From contig NW_021167084.1 in assembly GCF_003711515.1 (NCBI RefSeq), positions 1,124,399-1,188,398 of the forward strand: a stretch of 64,000 nt of DNA. Direction: 5' to 3'. The notes under the pieces were generated by a model. It ran no database searches and was not told where the DNA came from. It was given only the letters and a program-made list of their open reading frames with translations. A program made the translations under genes and the position numbers. This DNA is from Sodiomyces alkalinus F11 (Eukaryota > Ascomycota > Sordariomycetes > Glomerellales > Plectosphaerellaceae). Shown one piece after another: positions 32,840-44,857 of the stretch (within the stretch, counting starts at the first letter, position 1; each line of letters starts with the position of its first letter).

Positions 32840-33814
32840 ATGTCGACAATTGCCTCCCCCAGAGAACCATCCGCGACGCGGCTTGGTCGCCGTCTCTCCT
32901 CCCAACCACTCTCGCCGACACCCTCAAACCGACCCTCCCTAGAAGTCTCCCGCTCCCAGACGAACTCGCCGCGTCCAACCACACCCATTGCCCTCGCTTC
33001 CGCCGCAGGAGGAGGCCCTCCGAACAAACGGGCCAACCGTGCCGCCCTACGGGAATATTACAACCTCAAGAAACAGCAGTCCGCTCCAGCTACTCCCACT
33101 CTGGAGGTGACGCAGCAGTCTGAAGTGCCCACCAGCGAGCTCGACGCATCCGACTTCGACGCCGATGCCTATGTCCAAAAGGCGCTAGAGAACAGCACGC
33201 TCGAGGAGCTGCTGAAGCTGTACACGCGGGTGTTGGGCGAGGTCAGGGCGTTGGATGCCGAAAAGAAGGCCCTCGTGTATGACAATTACTCCAAACTGAT
33301 TTCGGCCACGGAGACAATACACAAGGTGAGTTTTGAGTTTTCGAGACAGACCTTGGTTTTAGTTTAGGATGAGGGAAGATTGACGCCTGGTAACCCACAG
33401 ATGCGATCCAACATGGACCCTTTGAATCCCATGGCTGCAACCCTCGACCCGGCCATTGCTCAGATCTACACCCAAGCCTTATCCATACGAGAGGCGCTAC
33501 GGGCAACCGTACCCGCACCGGACTCCGAAGCTAGGGAGAAGGAAGACGCCCTGGCGCAACGACGGAGAGCGAGACGGCTTGCGAGAGAAGTGCTCGATAC
33601 ACCCGAGAGGTTGCGGAAGCTGGTTGCCGAAGGGGAAATGCTCGAGGCCCGAAAGCAGTGGGAGATGCCGCGACGGTTACTGGAGGTGTGGAAGGCCAAG
33701 GGTATCGGGGGCAACGATGTGCTCGAGTGCTTGGAGGAGGGCGATGCGGCTGTGGGGAGGGCAAAGAAAGCGTCAACAGACAGTGGGTGCACCGCAAAAG
33801 GGGACAGCTCTTGA
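32840..33814 (+). CDS. VPS51: GARP/EARP tethering complex subunit VPS51
   Basis: Two exons (32840-33325 and 33401-33814) give 299 aa. A Ser/Pro-rich N-terminus is followed by NKRANRAALREYYNLKK. The Vps51 signature follows, with DFDADAYVQKALENSTLEEL and then YDNYSKLISATETIHKMRSN, with the splice junction inside it (TIHK/MRSN). The rest is helical and charged. Vps51 anchors the GARP complex to the trans-Golgi by binding the SNARE Tlg1/syntaxin, for retrograde traffic from endosomes. It is short, like yeast Vps51 and unlike the long metazoan form. It is convergent with the NIF3 gene. Confidence 0.92.
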
Positions 33815-34119
33815 GTTGCATTACCTGTCGTCGAGCGAAGTCTTACTTGTCATGCCGCACGAACCAGCCCTGCCTCGCCTGGCAGATGAATCTCAGATTC
33901 GTTCATGTCGCTGACCGCCACAACCATTTTCCTTTCCACTTCTCAGGGCCTTAATAGGGCTTGACTAAGCTTGACTGATACCTTTTATGGGAGTGGGTTA
34001 CGTGGGACCTGGACCATACACTTACAACGTATACCCCCCCCAATTTCTGGTACACCGCTATCCTTTTTCTACCTAGTTCTACTTGAACCAACGAGAAGGG
34101 GCAGTCGGCTTCCTCAGCT
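33815..34119. other. Intergenic, convergent 3' ends of VPS51 and NIF3
   Basis: 305 bp, no gene seen. Confidence 0.6.
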
Positions 34120-34905
34120 TCAGGCCTGCACAATCTCAAACGGATCGCGGTCGACTTGGCTCATGAACACTTTAGCACCGGGCTCCGTCTCCCGGAGCTC
34201 CCCTTCCAACAAGGGCACCAGCCTCTCCCGGAGGAAGCCACGCTCCGAGTTGCTATGGAACACGGTCACGACGATCTTCCCAAGCTGCACGGCCTGCAGG
34301 GCGTTATGGTGGCTCACCTCGCCCGTGACGATGACGTCCGCATCCGCATCCTTCACCACGCCCCACCCACTACCGGCGCACACGGCCGCCGAGCTCACTT
34401 CCCGCTCCCGCCAGCCCTGGCGGTCCGGCGCCGCCACCATGACGTGCTGCATGCCGATCGCGGCGGCGAGGTTGCTGACGAGTCGGCCGGCTTTCTGCGG
34501 GGTCGAGAAGCGGAGGACGCCGCCAGAGCCGGCGCCCTCGAAACCCGCCAGGGGAGCGGGGTTGGGGGTCGCGGCGGTGCGCTCGAAGGGGGCGTCGCCG
34601 GCGAGGGAGTCGGCGAGCCAGGCGTTGATGCCCCGGGGTGCGGCGTCGAGGGCGGTGTGCGGGCAGTAGACTGCGACGCCGCGGGAGGCGAGGAGGAGGA
34701 GGGTTGCTTGCTGAGGGTCGTTTGTTGTGATGGATTTGAGACCGGAGAAGATGATGGGGTCTGTGTTTTTCAAGTCAATAGGAGTTATTGCAGGATAAAG
34801 CTAAGACACTACCAGGCTGGATATGGGGAATGGCATTTCTTGGGCGCCAGTGACTTCCCCAATCATGGTGCCGAAATGATGCGCAACAGATGTTGAGGGA
34901 GAAAA

Positions 34906-34947
<42 letters not shown>

Positions 34948-35306
34948 AAAGCGGCATGAAACAGGAACAGGGAAACATACGGTAGCTAACAACGACACTA
35001 GCACCCTTCTCAACAGCTTCCTGAGCCACGGCGTACGTGAGATCGTTTGTGACGAGGACGACGGGCGGTTTTCTTTCGTCTGGGCTTGTCTCTATGTTTC
35101 CAAAAAGGAGACCGACATTGTCCCATGAGCGCTCGGCAATCTCCTCGGGGAAACTATGCCCGATGGATACGACAAGCAGGTCAGCAAAGCCAGAAGCTCG
35201 ACATATCAGTACAAGGCAGACCACTCATCACGCACTGCTTCCTCATGGCACCCACCACCAACTGGGTGAAGGTGGGAGATCGGTAGTTGGTACTAGCAGC
35301 CGCCAT
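34120..35306 (-). CDS. NIF3: NIF3-family (DUF34) metal-binding protein
   Basis: Three exons (35306-35236, 35153-34981, 34760-34120) give 294 aa. Family motifs: RSWDNVGLLFGN, VLVTNDLT, VVVSYHPIIFSGLKSIT (the His joined across intron 2), SPHTALDA-like PHTALDAAPRGINAWLA, VIVTGEVSHHNAL and a late VTVFHSNSERGFL with the metal-binding His and Glu region. Members form a toroidal hexamer with a dinuclear metal site. The biochemical role in fungi is not settled. Intron 2 is unusually long (220 bp) and contains a run of 41 G on the plus strand (41 C in the transcript). The coding sequence itself is intact. Confidence 0.92.
34906..34946 (+). repeat. 41-bp poly-G run
   Basis: Forty-one uninterrupted G residues (five ending 34910 plus 36 more) inside NIF3 intron 2. 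The length may not be exact in a raw assembly. Confidence 0.9.
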
Positions 35307-36018
35307 CTTTGCTGGTGGCGTAGTCGAGCCGGATGGGCCGCAGCGGGAAATCCGAGTCGAAGTGAAAGTCCGGCTGAGAACGTGGGGATAATGTCGACGG
35401 CTCGATGTAAGAGAGTTTGCCTTGAGAACGTAAGATCGTAATATCTGAGTCTTTGAAGATACACCGGCGTTGATGATGAGGGGATATCGACTCGGGTGAA
35501 GTGATGGAGCCAGCTTCAAACTCATGGAACCCACTGCACTTTCGCTCGTCTCGTCTTCTCTCTCTCTCTTCTTCAACTGCAACAAACCAAATACACGACT
35601 CTATGTGCACTGTGCACGCGAAATGGAATAAATATTCTCTCAATAGATACGCCGTTAAAAGTGTACAAGTCGGTCAAATGGTGGAGTGCAGATAATATGG
35701 GCGGGCCTTAATTAGTTGGTTGGCTGGATGGTTCAACGAACGGCTCCGTTTTTCAGTACGATTGGAGTGAATTAATTATTACCTTACGAGTTGTCCTGCG
35801 CAACCAACCGAAACGTTTCGAAGTGTGAGTGACGTCGATGCGATGACTCAGCTACCTACCTTAGCTCTTGACCAATTTATCTTATCAATCAGATCTAATC
35901 CCCTCGACGAACGCCTGGTATAAAGCTCTCAATTAATACCGACACTTATTAGTACCGCGAAAGGAGCCTTGAATTCTCGAGTTATTTCTGCTCGGTCTAC
36001 CATCCAAACCTCCAAACC
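35307..36018. promoter_or_regulatory. Divergent promoter, NIF3 / BolA-like
   Basis: Contains both 5' regions and no gene. It includes TGACGTCGATGCG near 35830, a CRE-like half site that is only a candidate. Confidence 0.5.
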
Positions 36019-36569
36019 ATGTCAGACCAAATAACAGAAGCCTCGCTGAAGGAGGCAATCACCGAACGTCTCAATGCCATTCATGTTGAGATCACAGACA
36101 TGTCCGGTACGTACGTCCACGATTTATGTAGATAACCTGCCCCGCGCCATTGCATGCATCTGTGTCCCGCGTCATCCCCAAATCGCATTTCTTATTGCCT
36201 TTCTTTTTTTTCTTTCTTTTTTTTCTTCCTTCTTTTTCTTCTTCCTTTTCCCCCTCTCGTCTCCAACTTCCCTTTCTTCTTACACCTACCGCCAAATGCT
36301 AAACCCTACTGTTCGGTAACCCAGGCGGCTGCGGCCAATCCTTCACCTCCCTCATCGTATCCCCGCAGTTCGAGAAACAGACCTCTCTCAAACGCCACCG
36401 CCTCGTCAACGCCGCCCTGAAGGAAGAGATCGCGCGCATCCATGCCTGGAGCGCCAAGTGCCAGACCCCTGCCGAGTTCGAGCGCGACAGAGCTGCCCGT
36501 GGCGGCGAGACGGAGGGCCCTCCACTAGACGGTACTGTCAATGGGAAGGTGGAGGGCGTCAAGGACTAG
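36019..36569 (+). CDS. BOL2: BolA-like protein (BOL2/Fra2 type)
   Basis: Two exons (36019-36106 and 36325-36569) give 110 aa. It starts MSDQITEASLKEAITERLNA and has the BolA core HVEITDMSGGCGQSFTSLIV, then QFEKQTSLKRHRLVNAALKE with the conserved RHRLVN, and HAW as the C-terminal metal-ligand His region. Fra2/Bol2 partners monothiol glutaredoxins in sensing and delivering iron-sulfur clusters in the cytosol and nucleus. The CGQSF segment and the lack of a mitochondrial presequence favour Bol2 over Bol1 or Bol3. The tail after about residue 85 is a low-complexity extension. The 218-bp intron is filled by a pyrimidine tract (36193-36285). Confidence 0.9.
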
Positions 36570-36941
36570 TAACGTGGTAAAAACGGGACGGGAAGCTCTG
36601 GCATCGCACGGGGAATCGGTTCGGAATATGTATCGGTCTGGAGGGGGGTTGTCCAGCAGGGAAGAAAGGCGGGTTTACTGATACCATGGATCTCAAAGGG
36701 ACCGGATATAGCGCTATAGTTTGGGCAACGTGGTCTTGGACCAGTCAAAGGTCAGAAAGCTGTTGACGAGAAAGCGGGAGGACCATTGTACGGAGTACTA
36801 TCGTGGCTAATGTTTTGTATTCGAATTTTTCCGCGCTGTTCCTACGCAATTACGGAGACCTCTATGCGTAAAAATCGAAGTCCCTATTACGCATGTGTCG
36901 TAGCCCTATTCGACGTCCTCCAGTTCCTCGAGACCACGCTT
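36570..36941. other. Intergenic, convergent 3' ends of BOL2 and APL2
   Basis: 372 bp. It holds GTACGGAGTAC at 36788-36798. No gene seen. Confidence 0.6.
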
Positions 36942-39400
36942 CTAAAACAGCCCCAGAAGATCTTCCGTCGTCTTCTTTTGTTCCCCGCTTGTACTTGTCA
37001 CCCCCGACTGCTGGTGCAGTTGCATAGCTGCTGGCAGGGGCTGGTTCGATGTCTCGCCGCTAAAATTGAGATCAGCAAACCCGTTCATCAAGTCGTTCAT
37101 GCCACCGCTCAGACCCGCCCCGGCCCCGGCCCCGGCCCCAGCCCCCGCCCCCGCCCCCGAAGGCCCCGCGGCGCCCGGCGATGGCCCTTGTGGCGGCGGC
37201 GCGTCAAAGAGGCCCATCATATCGGCCATGGCACCAGAGGCGGCGCCGCCAGCGGGACTCGCCACTCGATCAGGCGTGCCCACGTTGCTGTTGCCGCCGC
37301 CTTGTTCCGTCGAGGCCGGCGCTGCCCCGTCGAAATCAATATCAAGAAGGTTCTCAATGTTGTTCTGTGACGCCCCCGTGCCCGCAGCAGCCGCCGCCGC
37401 CACCGACGCAGCAATGGGGTTCTCCTCCGCCTCTTGCCGCTGCTCCTGGATCGCTGCGCGCTGGATCTCGTCGGCCCCGAAGCGGCCCTTGCCGACGAAC
37501 GACTCCGGCGCCATGTGGTACACCGATGCGAGCGTCGAAAGCTCGGACAAAAGCTGCTCCAGCAGGGCTGGCGGTAGGCTGGACACGGTCGTCGTGATCG
37601 GGGGCTTCGCGGAGAGGACGATTTTCTTGGCGACCTCGAGATCGCCCGACAGCAATCGCCAGTAAATGTACGCTCTGTCGCGGATGTCTGGGTTGTCGTT
37701 GTCCGTTGTCGCCGCCTGCAGCACCTTCTGCACCAAGCTTTGGTTGCTACCCGGCTTCTTCAGGAAGAGCTTGACCACCGCGGTCAAAATCTGCAGTTGC
37801 GTCTGTGGTAGAGAGCTGTCAGCCATACCGTGTCGGAACTGAGGCAGGATCCCTCTCCATCATCATCCTTACCTGGGTGAATTCCTCGTTGAAGATGTCG
37901 ACAAACCCGGACAGAATCTCCTGCGCATTGTTGATCTTCTCCGCATACTCTCCAACGATCCAGATTAAAGATCCCCTGGCCGACGGCTCATCGAGATCGT
38001 CGATGTGCTGGCAGAGCGTTGGGATGACTCCCTCATATCCAGGATATTTCCGGAGGATATCCTTCACGACCACAACCACTTCTTGCACGACATAGTTGAC
38101 CTTGGTCGCAATGAGATCCAGCAGCGCGTTGACGCATTTCTCGCTCGCGCTTTCAATCTTGATGGCCACCTGCCCGATCGCTTTGATCGCTCTCTTGACA
38201 AAGTCCATGTCCACTTCCAGGGCGTACTCCTTCAACTCCGCTAGCAGCTGGTCGTAGTTCTTCTCGTTTGCTATCCTGACCATGATCTCGAGCTTCTGGA
38301 GCTTGACGTAGGGCGGGTCATTGTACTTGCAGAAGAAAACCCTCATCTCCTTGCTGAGAATGTCGGGCTTGGCCTGCAACAGCAGGTCGATGTTGCGAAG
38401 CGCAACGTATTGGACTTCCGGTGCGGACGACACCAGCGTAACCAGAGGGGGCGCCATCTTCTTCAGATACGACTTGACCAGTTCCGGGTTAATGTGCTTC
38501 ATGTGAATGAAGACAACTTTGACAGCAGCCAATACGACGCTGGGATTGACGTGCTGGAACTGTGGCGTGACCCTCTCGCAGATGTGTTCCGACTCTTTGA
38601 CCTCCGTCGGCGTGTAGCCCGCCAGCGTCGACAAGATAGTAACCCGACCCCATTCAGTACACTCGTTAAGCGCGAGCAGCAGTTTCTTGAGTGTCGCAGG
38701 CTTGATGACAAGCGCTCTCGTCTCCGGCGCCGTCTCGTGGATCTCCGACAAGGCCTGGACGGAGTTGGCGACCACCATGGGGTTTGGGTCCCCAGTTAAT
38801 TCCTGCAGCGTCTCCAGAAAGCCGTTTTCGATACACATGGTCGGGTTCAAATCAAATAGCTTCGCAACGCAAATCGCGGCCGTTTTCCGGACGTACGGCG
38901 ACTCGTCTCGTAACGTTTTCCTTAACGGGTCTTCCATGTAATCCACCATCTTATCCACACGGATACATCCCATTGTTCGTATGGCAAGCGCGCGTATAAG
39001 AGGATTGGGGTCTTCCGAGTCTTGGACGAAGGTGTTGACGGCGAGGATGCAAAGGTCGGGATGTGATTTGGCGTAGTTCCTGGTCATCGGTCAGTGGCCG
39101 CGAAAGTAGGATGGCACGGGTGGTCCCAATGCGAAGAGAAGAAGAAGCACGCATCGACGCTGAGACTTACATCAGATAAAGATAGACGAGCTTCTTCTGA
39201 TCCAGATCGCTAGTTGCGATGTTCTTCAACACATCTGGAAAGAGCGCAGAGACATCCTTGCCCAGTGTCATCGCCATGATCGTTTTCTGAATCGACTCCT
39301 TCCGTTCGTACGCATATTGTGACACTAGACCAGCCCGTAGCTCAAAGGTTTCGCCCTTCCGAGGCGCACTAAAGGCCCCTCGAATGCGGTTGACCGCCAT
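36942..39400 (-). CDS. APL2: AP-1 clathrin adaptor beta subunit
   Basis: Three exons (39400-39171, 39079-37873, 37802-36942) give 765 aa from [20 protein letters not shown]. The trunk is an adaptin HEAT solenoid with the classic beta-adaptin strings [38 protein letters not shown] and [15 protein letters not shown]. After about residue 640 comes the hinge, rich in Ala, Gly and Pro with a pure Gly-Ala run, and clathrin-box-like ends NLLDIDFDG and DLLGLF. There is no ear domain, which agrees with the short fungal AP-1 beta. The protein forms AP-1 at the trans-Golgi and endosomes. Confidence 0.95.
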
Positions 39401-40830
39401 GACTGCAGAGCGCTCAAAGGGACAGTGGAGGGGCACAAGGGGGGTTCGACCTGACGGTGGTGGTAGAGGAAGACGAGGGACGAAATGACGAGGGGTGTCT
39501 GCCAGCCGTTTTAAGAGATATAATACGACCGCCCTCTATAACGGCTGTCGTGCCGCCTTTGTCGTCGAAACTGGGTTGTCCGTAAGAGTGTCGTCCTTGA
39601 TTTGCCAAGATAATTACAGCTCGATGGAAGCGAGATCGCTCCTGAACAGATGGGCATTTCGAGCGCTGCCTACGGCGTGGTTCCTGTGGAGCCGTTCCGT
39701 TAGAGGCATGTTTGGTCTTATTAGGTATGTAATACACAAGATACTGCGATAACGAAGAGATACTTAGGTACTCAAGACTTGGCATTGTCTTGTCCCATCG
39801 TGGACCACCACACCAACCTCTCTCCTATCCGCTTGTTCATACCCTTCAGGAGGTGTGAGAGAGGAAGCGTCAAATGCCAAAGGTCCTACTCTGCCCGAGT
39901 ATATCCTAGTATATCTGACCTCCAGTTAGCAACCCATGGTTCGTCGAATTGATACAATGTCTTCGGGCTTCTTATTTAACAGGACCGTAGGCAAACCTCC
40001 CGAATCTCCGTCGCCTCTTCATTGAAGCAAGGACGGACAATGAAGAGAGGGCAGTCTCACGGAAGGCTGTGAGTTAGCCCTGAGGTTCTAGCCTCTACCT
40101 ACTTCTACTGACTCTGAAGTTTCTAGTTCTACAATGCTGTGCTCTTTATGGGGTCAGTGGCCGTTTTCAGTCTGATGGCCCAGAGGATGAACGCCTCGAA
40201 ATGACGGATAACTGTCGTATGAAGAAGCTTCCATGCGCGACATATACGACTTGTCCAGAACTTCCTTCGCAATGTGACTACCGTACCCCGGGCCCTTCAC
40301 TGCGAGGACTTCGTAAGACAGGCGACATTACAGGGACTCCAAACGTAACAGCCTGTTGTTTTGTGTTAGGGGAACACACAACAGTGGGCGGAAGCAGTTC
40401 TGGAACGAAGAATGCGCATCGTCGCCGCGACAAAACTGCCCATGCTCTCGCAACCGCATTCGGAAATTATTATGTTTCCTTTATACGAACAGAGCAGACC
40501 GGGGCCGTTATGGTTTTGGGTGGGTATCAAACGCTTGCTCTTCGGTACAGGCCGATTTATCTTGTTCAAATTCAACGAGCCCATCTTGTACGACTCGCCA
40601 GCCGAAGTAGTCAACGTTCTGCTTCTCTGTGAAGCATCATGGCTTTACACTTCAAGCTCGAAAGCTGGCTCTATGTATCCAATATTCCGAACCTGGATCC
40701 CTTCTCAGGGGGGTTGACTGGATATTGAGAGCGTGCTTTGTCTCCGGCGTATTCAGAATCTGGGACCAAGATGGACGTTCTCGCGGCAACACCTCTGGTA
40801 GCCTTCAAATGCAACCGCTCATTCGAAGCG
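39401..40830. other. Intergenic, upstream of APL2
   Basis: 1.4 kb without a supported gene. A 143-codon plus frame at 40201-40632 has no recognisable domain and an unconvincing composition. Confidence 0.55.
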
Positions 40831-43499
40831 TCACTCCCCATCCCCCACCTCCTCCTCGCCTCCGTTTCCGGCTGTAGCTACGGGCACCCTAGCTTCTTGT
40901 TTCCTCCACAATCCTGCGAGGAACTCGCTAGTACTAGCTTCATCAATCCCCTTATCCTCCCTCTTTTTTAGGAATCTTGGGAACCGCAAGCTGAGCCCTC
41001 GGTCTTCACTCACAAGCCCAATCGCCGCGGTGTACGTCGGACTAAGCGTGATATCCGCAAATGCCACCTCCCAGACTTCCTGAGGCTCGAACCATACGTC
41101 GGGCGCAGGCCCGGAGTATTCGATGAATGCCGGCTTGGACGCGTGGGTATTCTTGCTTTCACCGCTACCGCTACCGCTACTACTGCCGTCGTCGTAAAAT
41201 TCCTTGTTGGCCTTGTAGAATGCGTCCGTGAAACCGGACATGCATTTGCACACCACCTCGAGAGCCCCGCTGTCTTCGTTGCGGACGGCGAGGAGGATGG
41301 GGGACCACCATTTCGCCTTGCGACCTTGGCCATGCCAACCAGCCACCGGCACCATGTCCAGCGTGTCGAAACTGGAATGATAGTCCTTCTTGACTTTCAG
41401 CCAGGAGTCAAGGCGCTTGTCCGGTTCGTATGTTGCAAGCAGCGGCTTGCGTCGTGATTTCTTCTTCGCGGTAGCATCTCCCCCCGTCTCTCGCTTCCCT
41501 TTAGTGCCGTTCGCCTTCTTTTCTTCGGTCGGCTCCCCGGACTCCGCCATGTCGTCTCCCTGGTACGGCACATCCGTCAGATTGTCGAGAATTTTGACCA
41601 TGATGCCCTCGCACTTCATATCTATCGCCTGTTTGAAAAAGTCCAGTACCGCATCCGAATCTTGAGAGGTGGCATCAAGACTCCTGACCCATGTGAACTT
41701 GTGAGGGACTTCAATGAACATGGACCGTAAGAGCTCCCGCCTTTCCCGGAACGACCGATCCAGAAGGGGTTGCCCATTTAGAAACATCAAGTCAAAGACG
41801 AATAGACACACCTCGACCTGAATGCTTCCGACTGCGACGTCTTTTCTCGCACGGTTTGTCAGTGTCTGGAAATTCTTCAGCTCGCCAGTCTCCGTATCAA
41901 TGGCAACGACTTCGCCTTCCATGATGAAGCTGTCAACCCCCTCGCCGCGTATTTTAGGCATCAGAGCAACCAGGTCAGGATACTTGTCGGTCATCAACTC
42001 GAGATGCCTGGAGAAGATGCTGACATGTCCCTTCTCGTCGCAGTGAATCTGGGCACGCTGTCCGTCATACTTAAACTCGCACGCAAAGTCTCTCCCCTGC
42101 AACTTTATGAGCATCTCGGAAAGGTCTCGTGTTATGCTGCCCAGCATCGGACGGAGAGGGATATGCAATGTGAGCCCGCAACGGATTAGTAACTCCTCAC
42201 ACACGCCTATGTCCAGGAGGACCGGGACTAGGTCATCGTAGTTCGGACGTCGAGCAAAACACGCCTTAACGATCTCCTCCGCTTTGGCCCACACCTCAGC
42301 CAGCTCGTCTTTTTTGAGCTTGGCTAGGTCTGCGCGAGACCGCAGCGGGAAGTCTGATCCAGCGGGACGTGAGAGAAGAAAAGCTCTGGAGAGGGCGATG
42401 AGCATGGTCGTTTTCACTGCACCGATACGAAGCTGGATGTAACTTTTTAGTGAAGAGATTCCAACGGGAATCGGCGGGCGGGTCGGATTCATCTCACATG
42501 CTGGCAGAGTGTCCGGACAATATACCTGCTTTCTTCTCCTCCTCTCGCGTCTTGAAGCAGGCGATCGACCAAGCGCTGTTTTACCTCCCCGCTACCTTGG
42601 CCCTGACTGTTCGCAATCTTGACCAATGATTGGTACACTGACTTGATGGTCAGCGGCTTCGGTTTTCGAAGTGTGAAGCTCTGTTTCTTCTTGGCCTCAA
42701 AGGCGACATCCCCTGCGTCGCCGTACTTGTCGTAAATCCTCTTCAATGACTGAGAATCCAGACCGCACACTTTCTTGAGTGCTTTGGAGATGGCAGAACC
42801 ACCCAAGCCTAGCTCTAAGGAAATGTACGGTGGGGAGATCGCATTAGTCGTGAGCCAAACAGCTGGGAGTAAGCTGTCTGGGTCTGCTTCGATCAGGACC
42901 CGGATGAAGTTGACTAGAGTATCAACGATTTTGATCCTGCTTTGAGTGCTGTTCACCAACACGAAGCATCTTGTGAGCAAAGCATACGAGGCGTTCCCGT
43001 CCTCAGAAGCCCAACTCTCCCTGAGTCTGGCGGTATATTCTGACGGTTCAAAGGTCAAGGGATTTTGATGGAACGGAATCGAAGACGAGACGGTATCCTC
43101 GGCAGTGGCGACAAAAGAAAGCGAGAGTGTTTTTATCTCTGGTTTGGGGGGCCCAGTTGGTTGTGAAGAGTCAGGTTTGGACCCTGGAATATCCTTCTCC
43201 GGGCTTGAGGCTGAGCTGGACTGCCGCCCAGAAGATAAGACCACGGCACCTGATTCCGCAGCCCTCTCATTTTGCACTTCCTGATCCCATTCAGCTTGGA
43301 GCTTCCTCGCGAGCTCTTCGTCTGTCAACTCAGGTGCTGGCCTCTCATCGGTCGCCAATCGGGGCGTATTGTCACGAGTACTTAACTCCGATGAACCATT
43401 GTGTCTTTGCTTGGAAAAGAAGTATTCCAGGCCACGAGCGGGGATGGCGGAAGAGCCTCGACCATCATTGAGCTTCCGTTTCTTCGCTGGGCTTGACAT
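40831..43499 (-). CDS. CDC9: ATP-dependent DNA ligase I
   Basis: Two exons (43499-42498 and 42432-40831, intron 65 bp) give 867 aa. The N-terminus MSSPAKKRKLND is basic, followed by GLEYFFSKQ, which resembles a degenerate PCNA-binding box, and LTDEELARKLQAEWDQE, a ubiquitin-interacting-motif-like helix. The DNA-binding domain covers about 190-440. The adenylation site is FKYDGQRAQIH with Lys455, and later motifs include EGEVVAID, FDLMFLNG, KCEGIMVK and SWLKVKKDY. The enzyme seals Okazaki fragments and repair nicks in the nucleus. The tail after about 840 is variable. It is divergent from eIF3k. Confidence 0.95.
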
Positions 43500-43904
43500 T
43501 TCCTTTACGTATCATGGACAGACGGGGAAAAAAAGGGCGGCAGAACAACTTTTGTCATGAGGCAGTAGACCAAGATGTGAGGTTTGTCTTCAATGGCAAG
43601 TTTGATGGTGGTATAAAGCTGCGTTGATGTTGTGTTGTACCTTAGGGAGTTCTTGGTTCCCTTTCCGAAATCGTGGTAGTCAATGACGCTCGATCCGCGT
43701 ACGTAACGCGACAGCACGTGCAGAGGCGAAGCACGGACCAAGTATGCTGAGAAGAGCCGGGCTTTACTTTTGCCGTCATCCGACGCTAACCCACTTTTGG
43801 ACTTACCTGGCGCACACATCGAGATGGAAATCTTCCACCACTGCCCCACTGAAAGATATCCCCCCTCGACATCACCAGAGTCAGACGCCGACGACACTGT
43901 CAAG
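43500..43904. promoter_or_regulatory. Divergent promoter, DNA ligase / eIF3k
   Basis: A 405-bp shared upstream region. It could encode a 45-residue N-terminal extension of eIF3k (from 43770), which I judge to be leader. Confidence 0.55.
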
Positions 43905-44857
43905 ATGAACGGTGAAGATCCGCCCGAGCGGCCCGAATATGTCCTCAACATTATCAATGGCCTGGAACGGTACAACCCTGAGGCCGTTGGTGCCCTCGAG
44001 GGCTACCTCACGGAGCAGTGTGAGCAGAAGTATTGCGACTGTAATGCGAACCGGACACTCCTCAAGCTGTGAGTCCCTGTTGTTCCTTCATCTTTCAAGT
44101 TTTTGTCCATGTCTTCATTTCAACACTGGGGTTTTATGAAGAGTTCTTGTCAACGTTTCCTATTAGTTGAGGGCGGACGTAATGGTATCGACCTTGCGGC
44201 CTCCTTTGAAACGAAACTATCCGTTCTGAGTGCAGCCCGATTCTCCCTTATTTTCTCGCTCTGTTGCTTTCGAGGAGACCGCTTTGTTGCTGACCTCTAC
44301 GTGTGTCTCTCTCGCATGGCAGGTACCAACTCAACCCGGACCGCATCAAGGATGAAGTCGTTACCAACGTCCTTGTGAAAGCCATGACGCAGTTCCCCTC
44401 CGCCCAGTTCGCCCTTGCACTCCACCTCATTAACCCCTCGGCGGCCGCGCAGGGCGAGCTTGCCGAGGCTGTCGCCAAGCTCCGCACCCTGAACTCCCAG
44501 CTGGAAGGCGCCCAGTACGCCCGCTTCTGGAACGCCGTGGACGGCGACGACCTCGTGGCCGACCTCATCGCCGATATTGCCGGCTTCGAGGACATGATCC
44601 GGCAGCGAATTGCCGTCCTCGTCTCCCAGGCCTTCCGCGAGGTTAGCCTCACGCAACTCGAGTCTTGGCTCGGCCTCAGCACCGATGCCACAACCCAGTT
44701 CGTCACCGAGGTGGCGGGCTGGAAGGTCGGCGAGTCGGGCACCGTGTCGATCCCTAGCAACCCTGACAATGAGGCGAAGAAGACCGAAATCAGGGAGGAC
44801 GTCAATGTGGAAATGTTCTCAAGGGTTATCCGGAGATCATGGGAGGAAGTTGCCTGA
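43905..44857 (+). CDS. EIF3K: Translation initiation factor eIF3 subunit K
   Basis: Two exons (43905-44068 and 44323-44857) give 232 aa. The start MNGEDPPERPEYVLNIING matches the family length. In-frame ATGs at 43770 and 43824 would add poorly conserved residues. Family strings: ERYNPEAVGALEGYL, KYCDCNANRTLLKLYQLNPD across the splice junction, FWNAVDGDDLVADL and NVEMFSRVIRRSWEE. The protein has a HEAT-like N-terminal half and a PCI/winged-helix C-terminal half. It is a non-core eIF3 subunit that pairs with eIF3l on the 40S initiation complex. The 254-bp intron is long for this region. Confidence 0.95.

Noticed and set aside
40201..40632. 143-codon plus frame between APL2 and DNA ligase
   Set aside because: The composition is not like the neighbouring genes, overlapping frames are equally open, and there is no domain.
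43770..43904. N-terminal extension of eIF3k
   Set aside because: In frame, but absent from the conserved family length; the start at 43905 matches the family.
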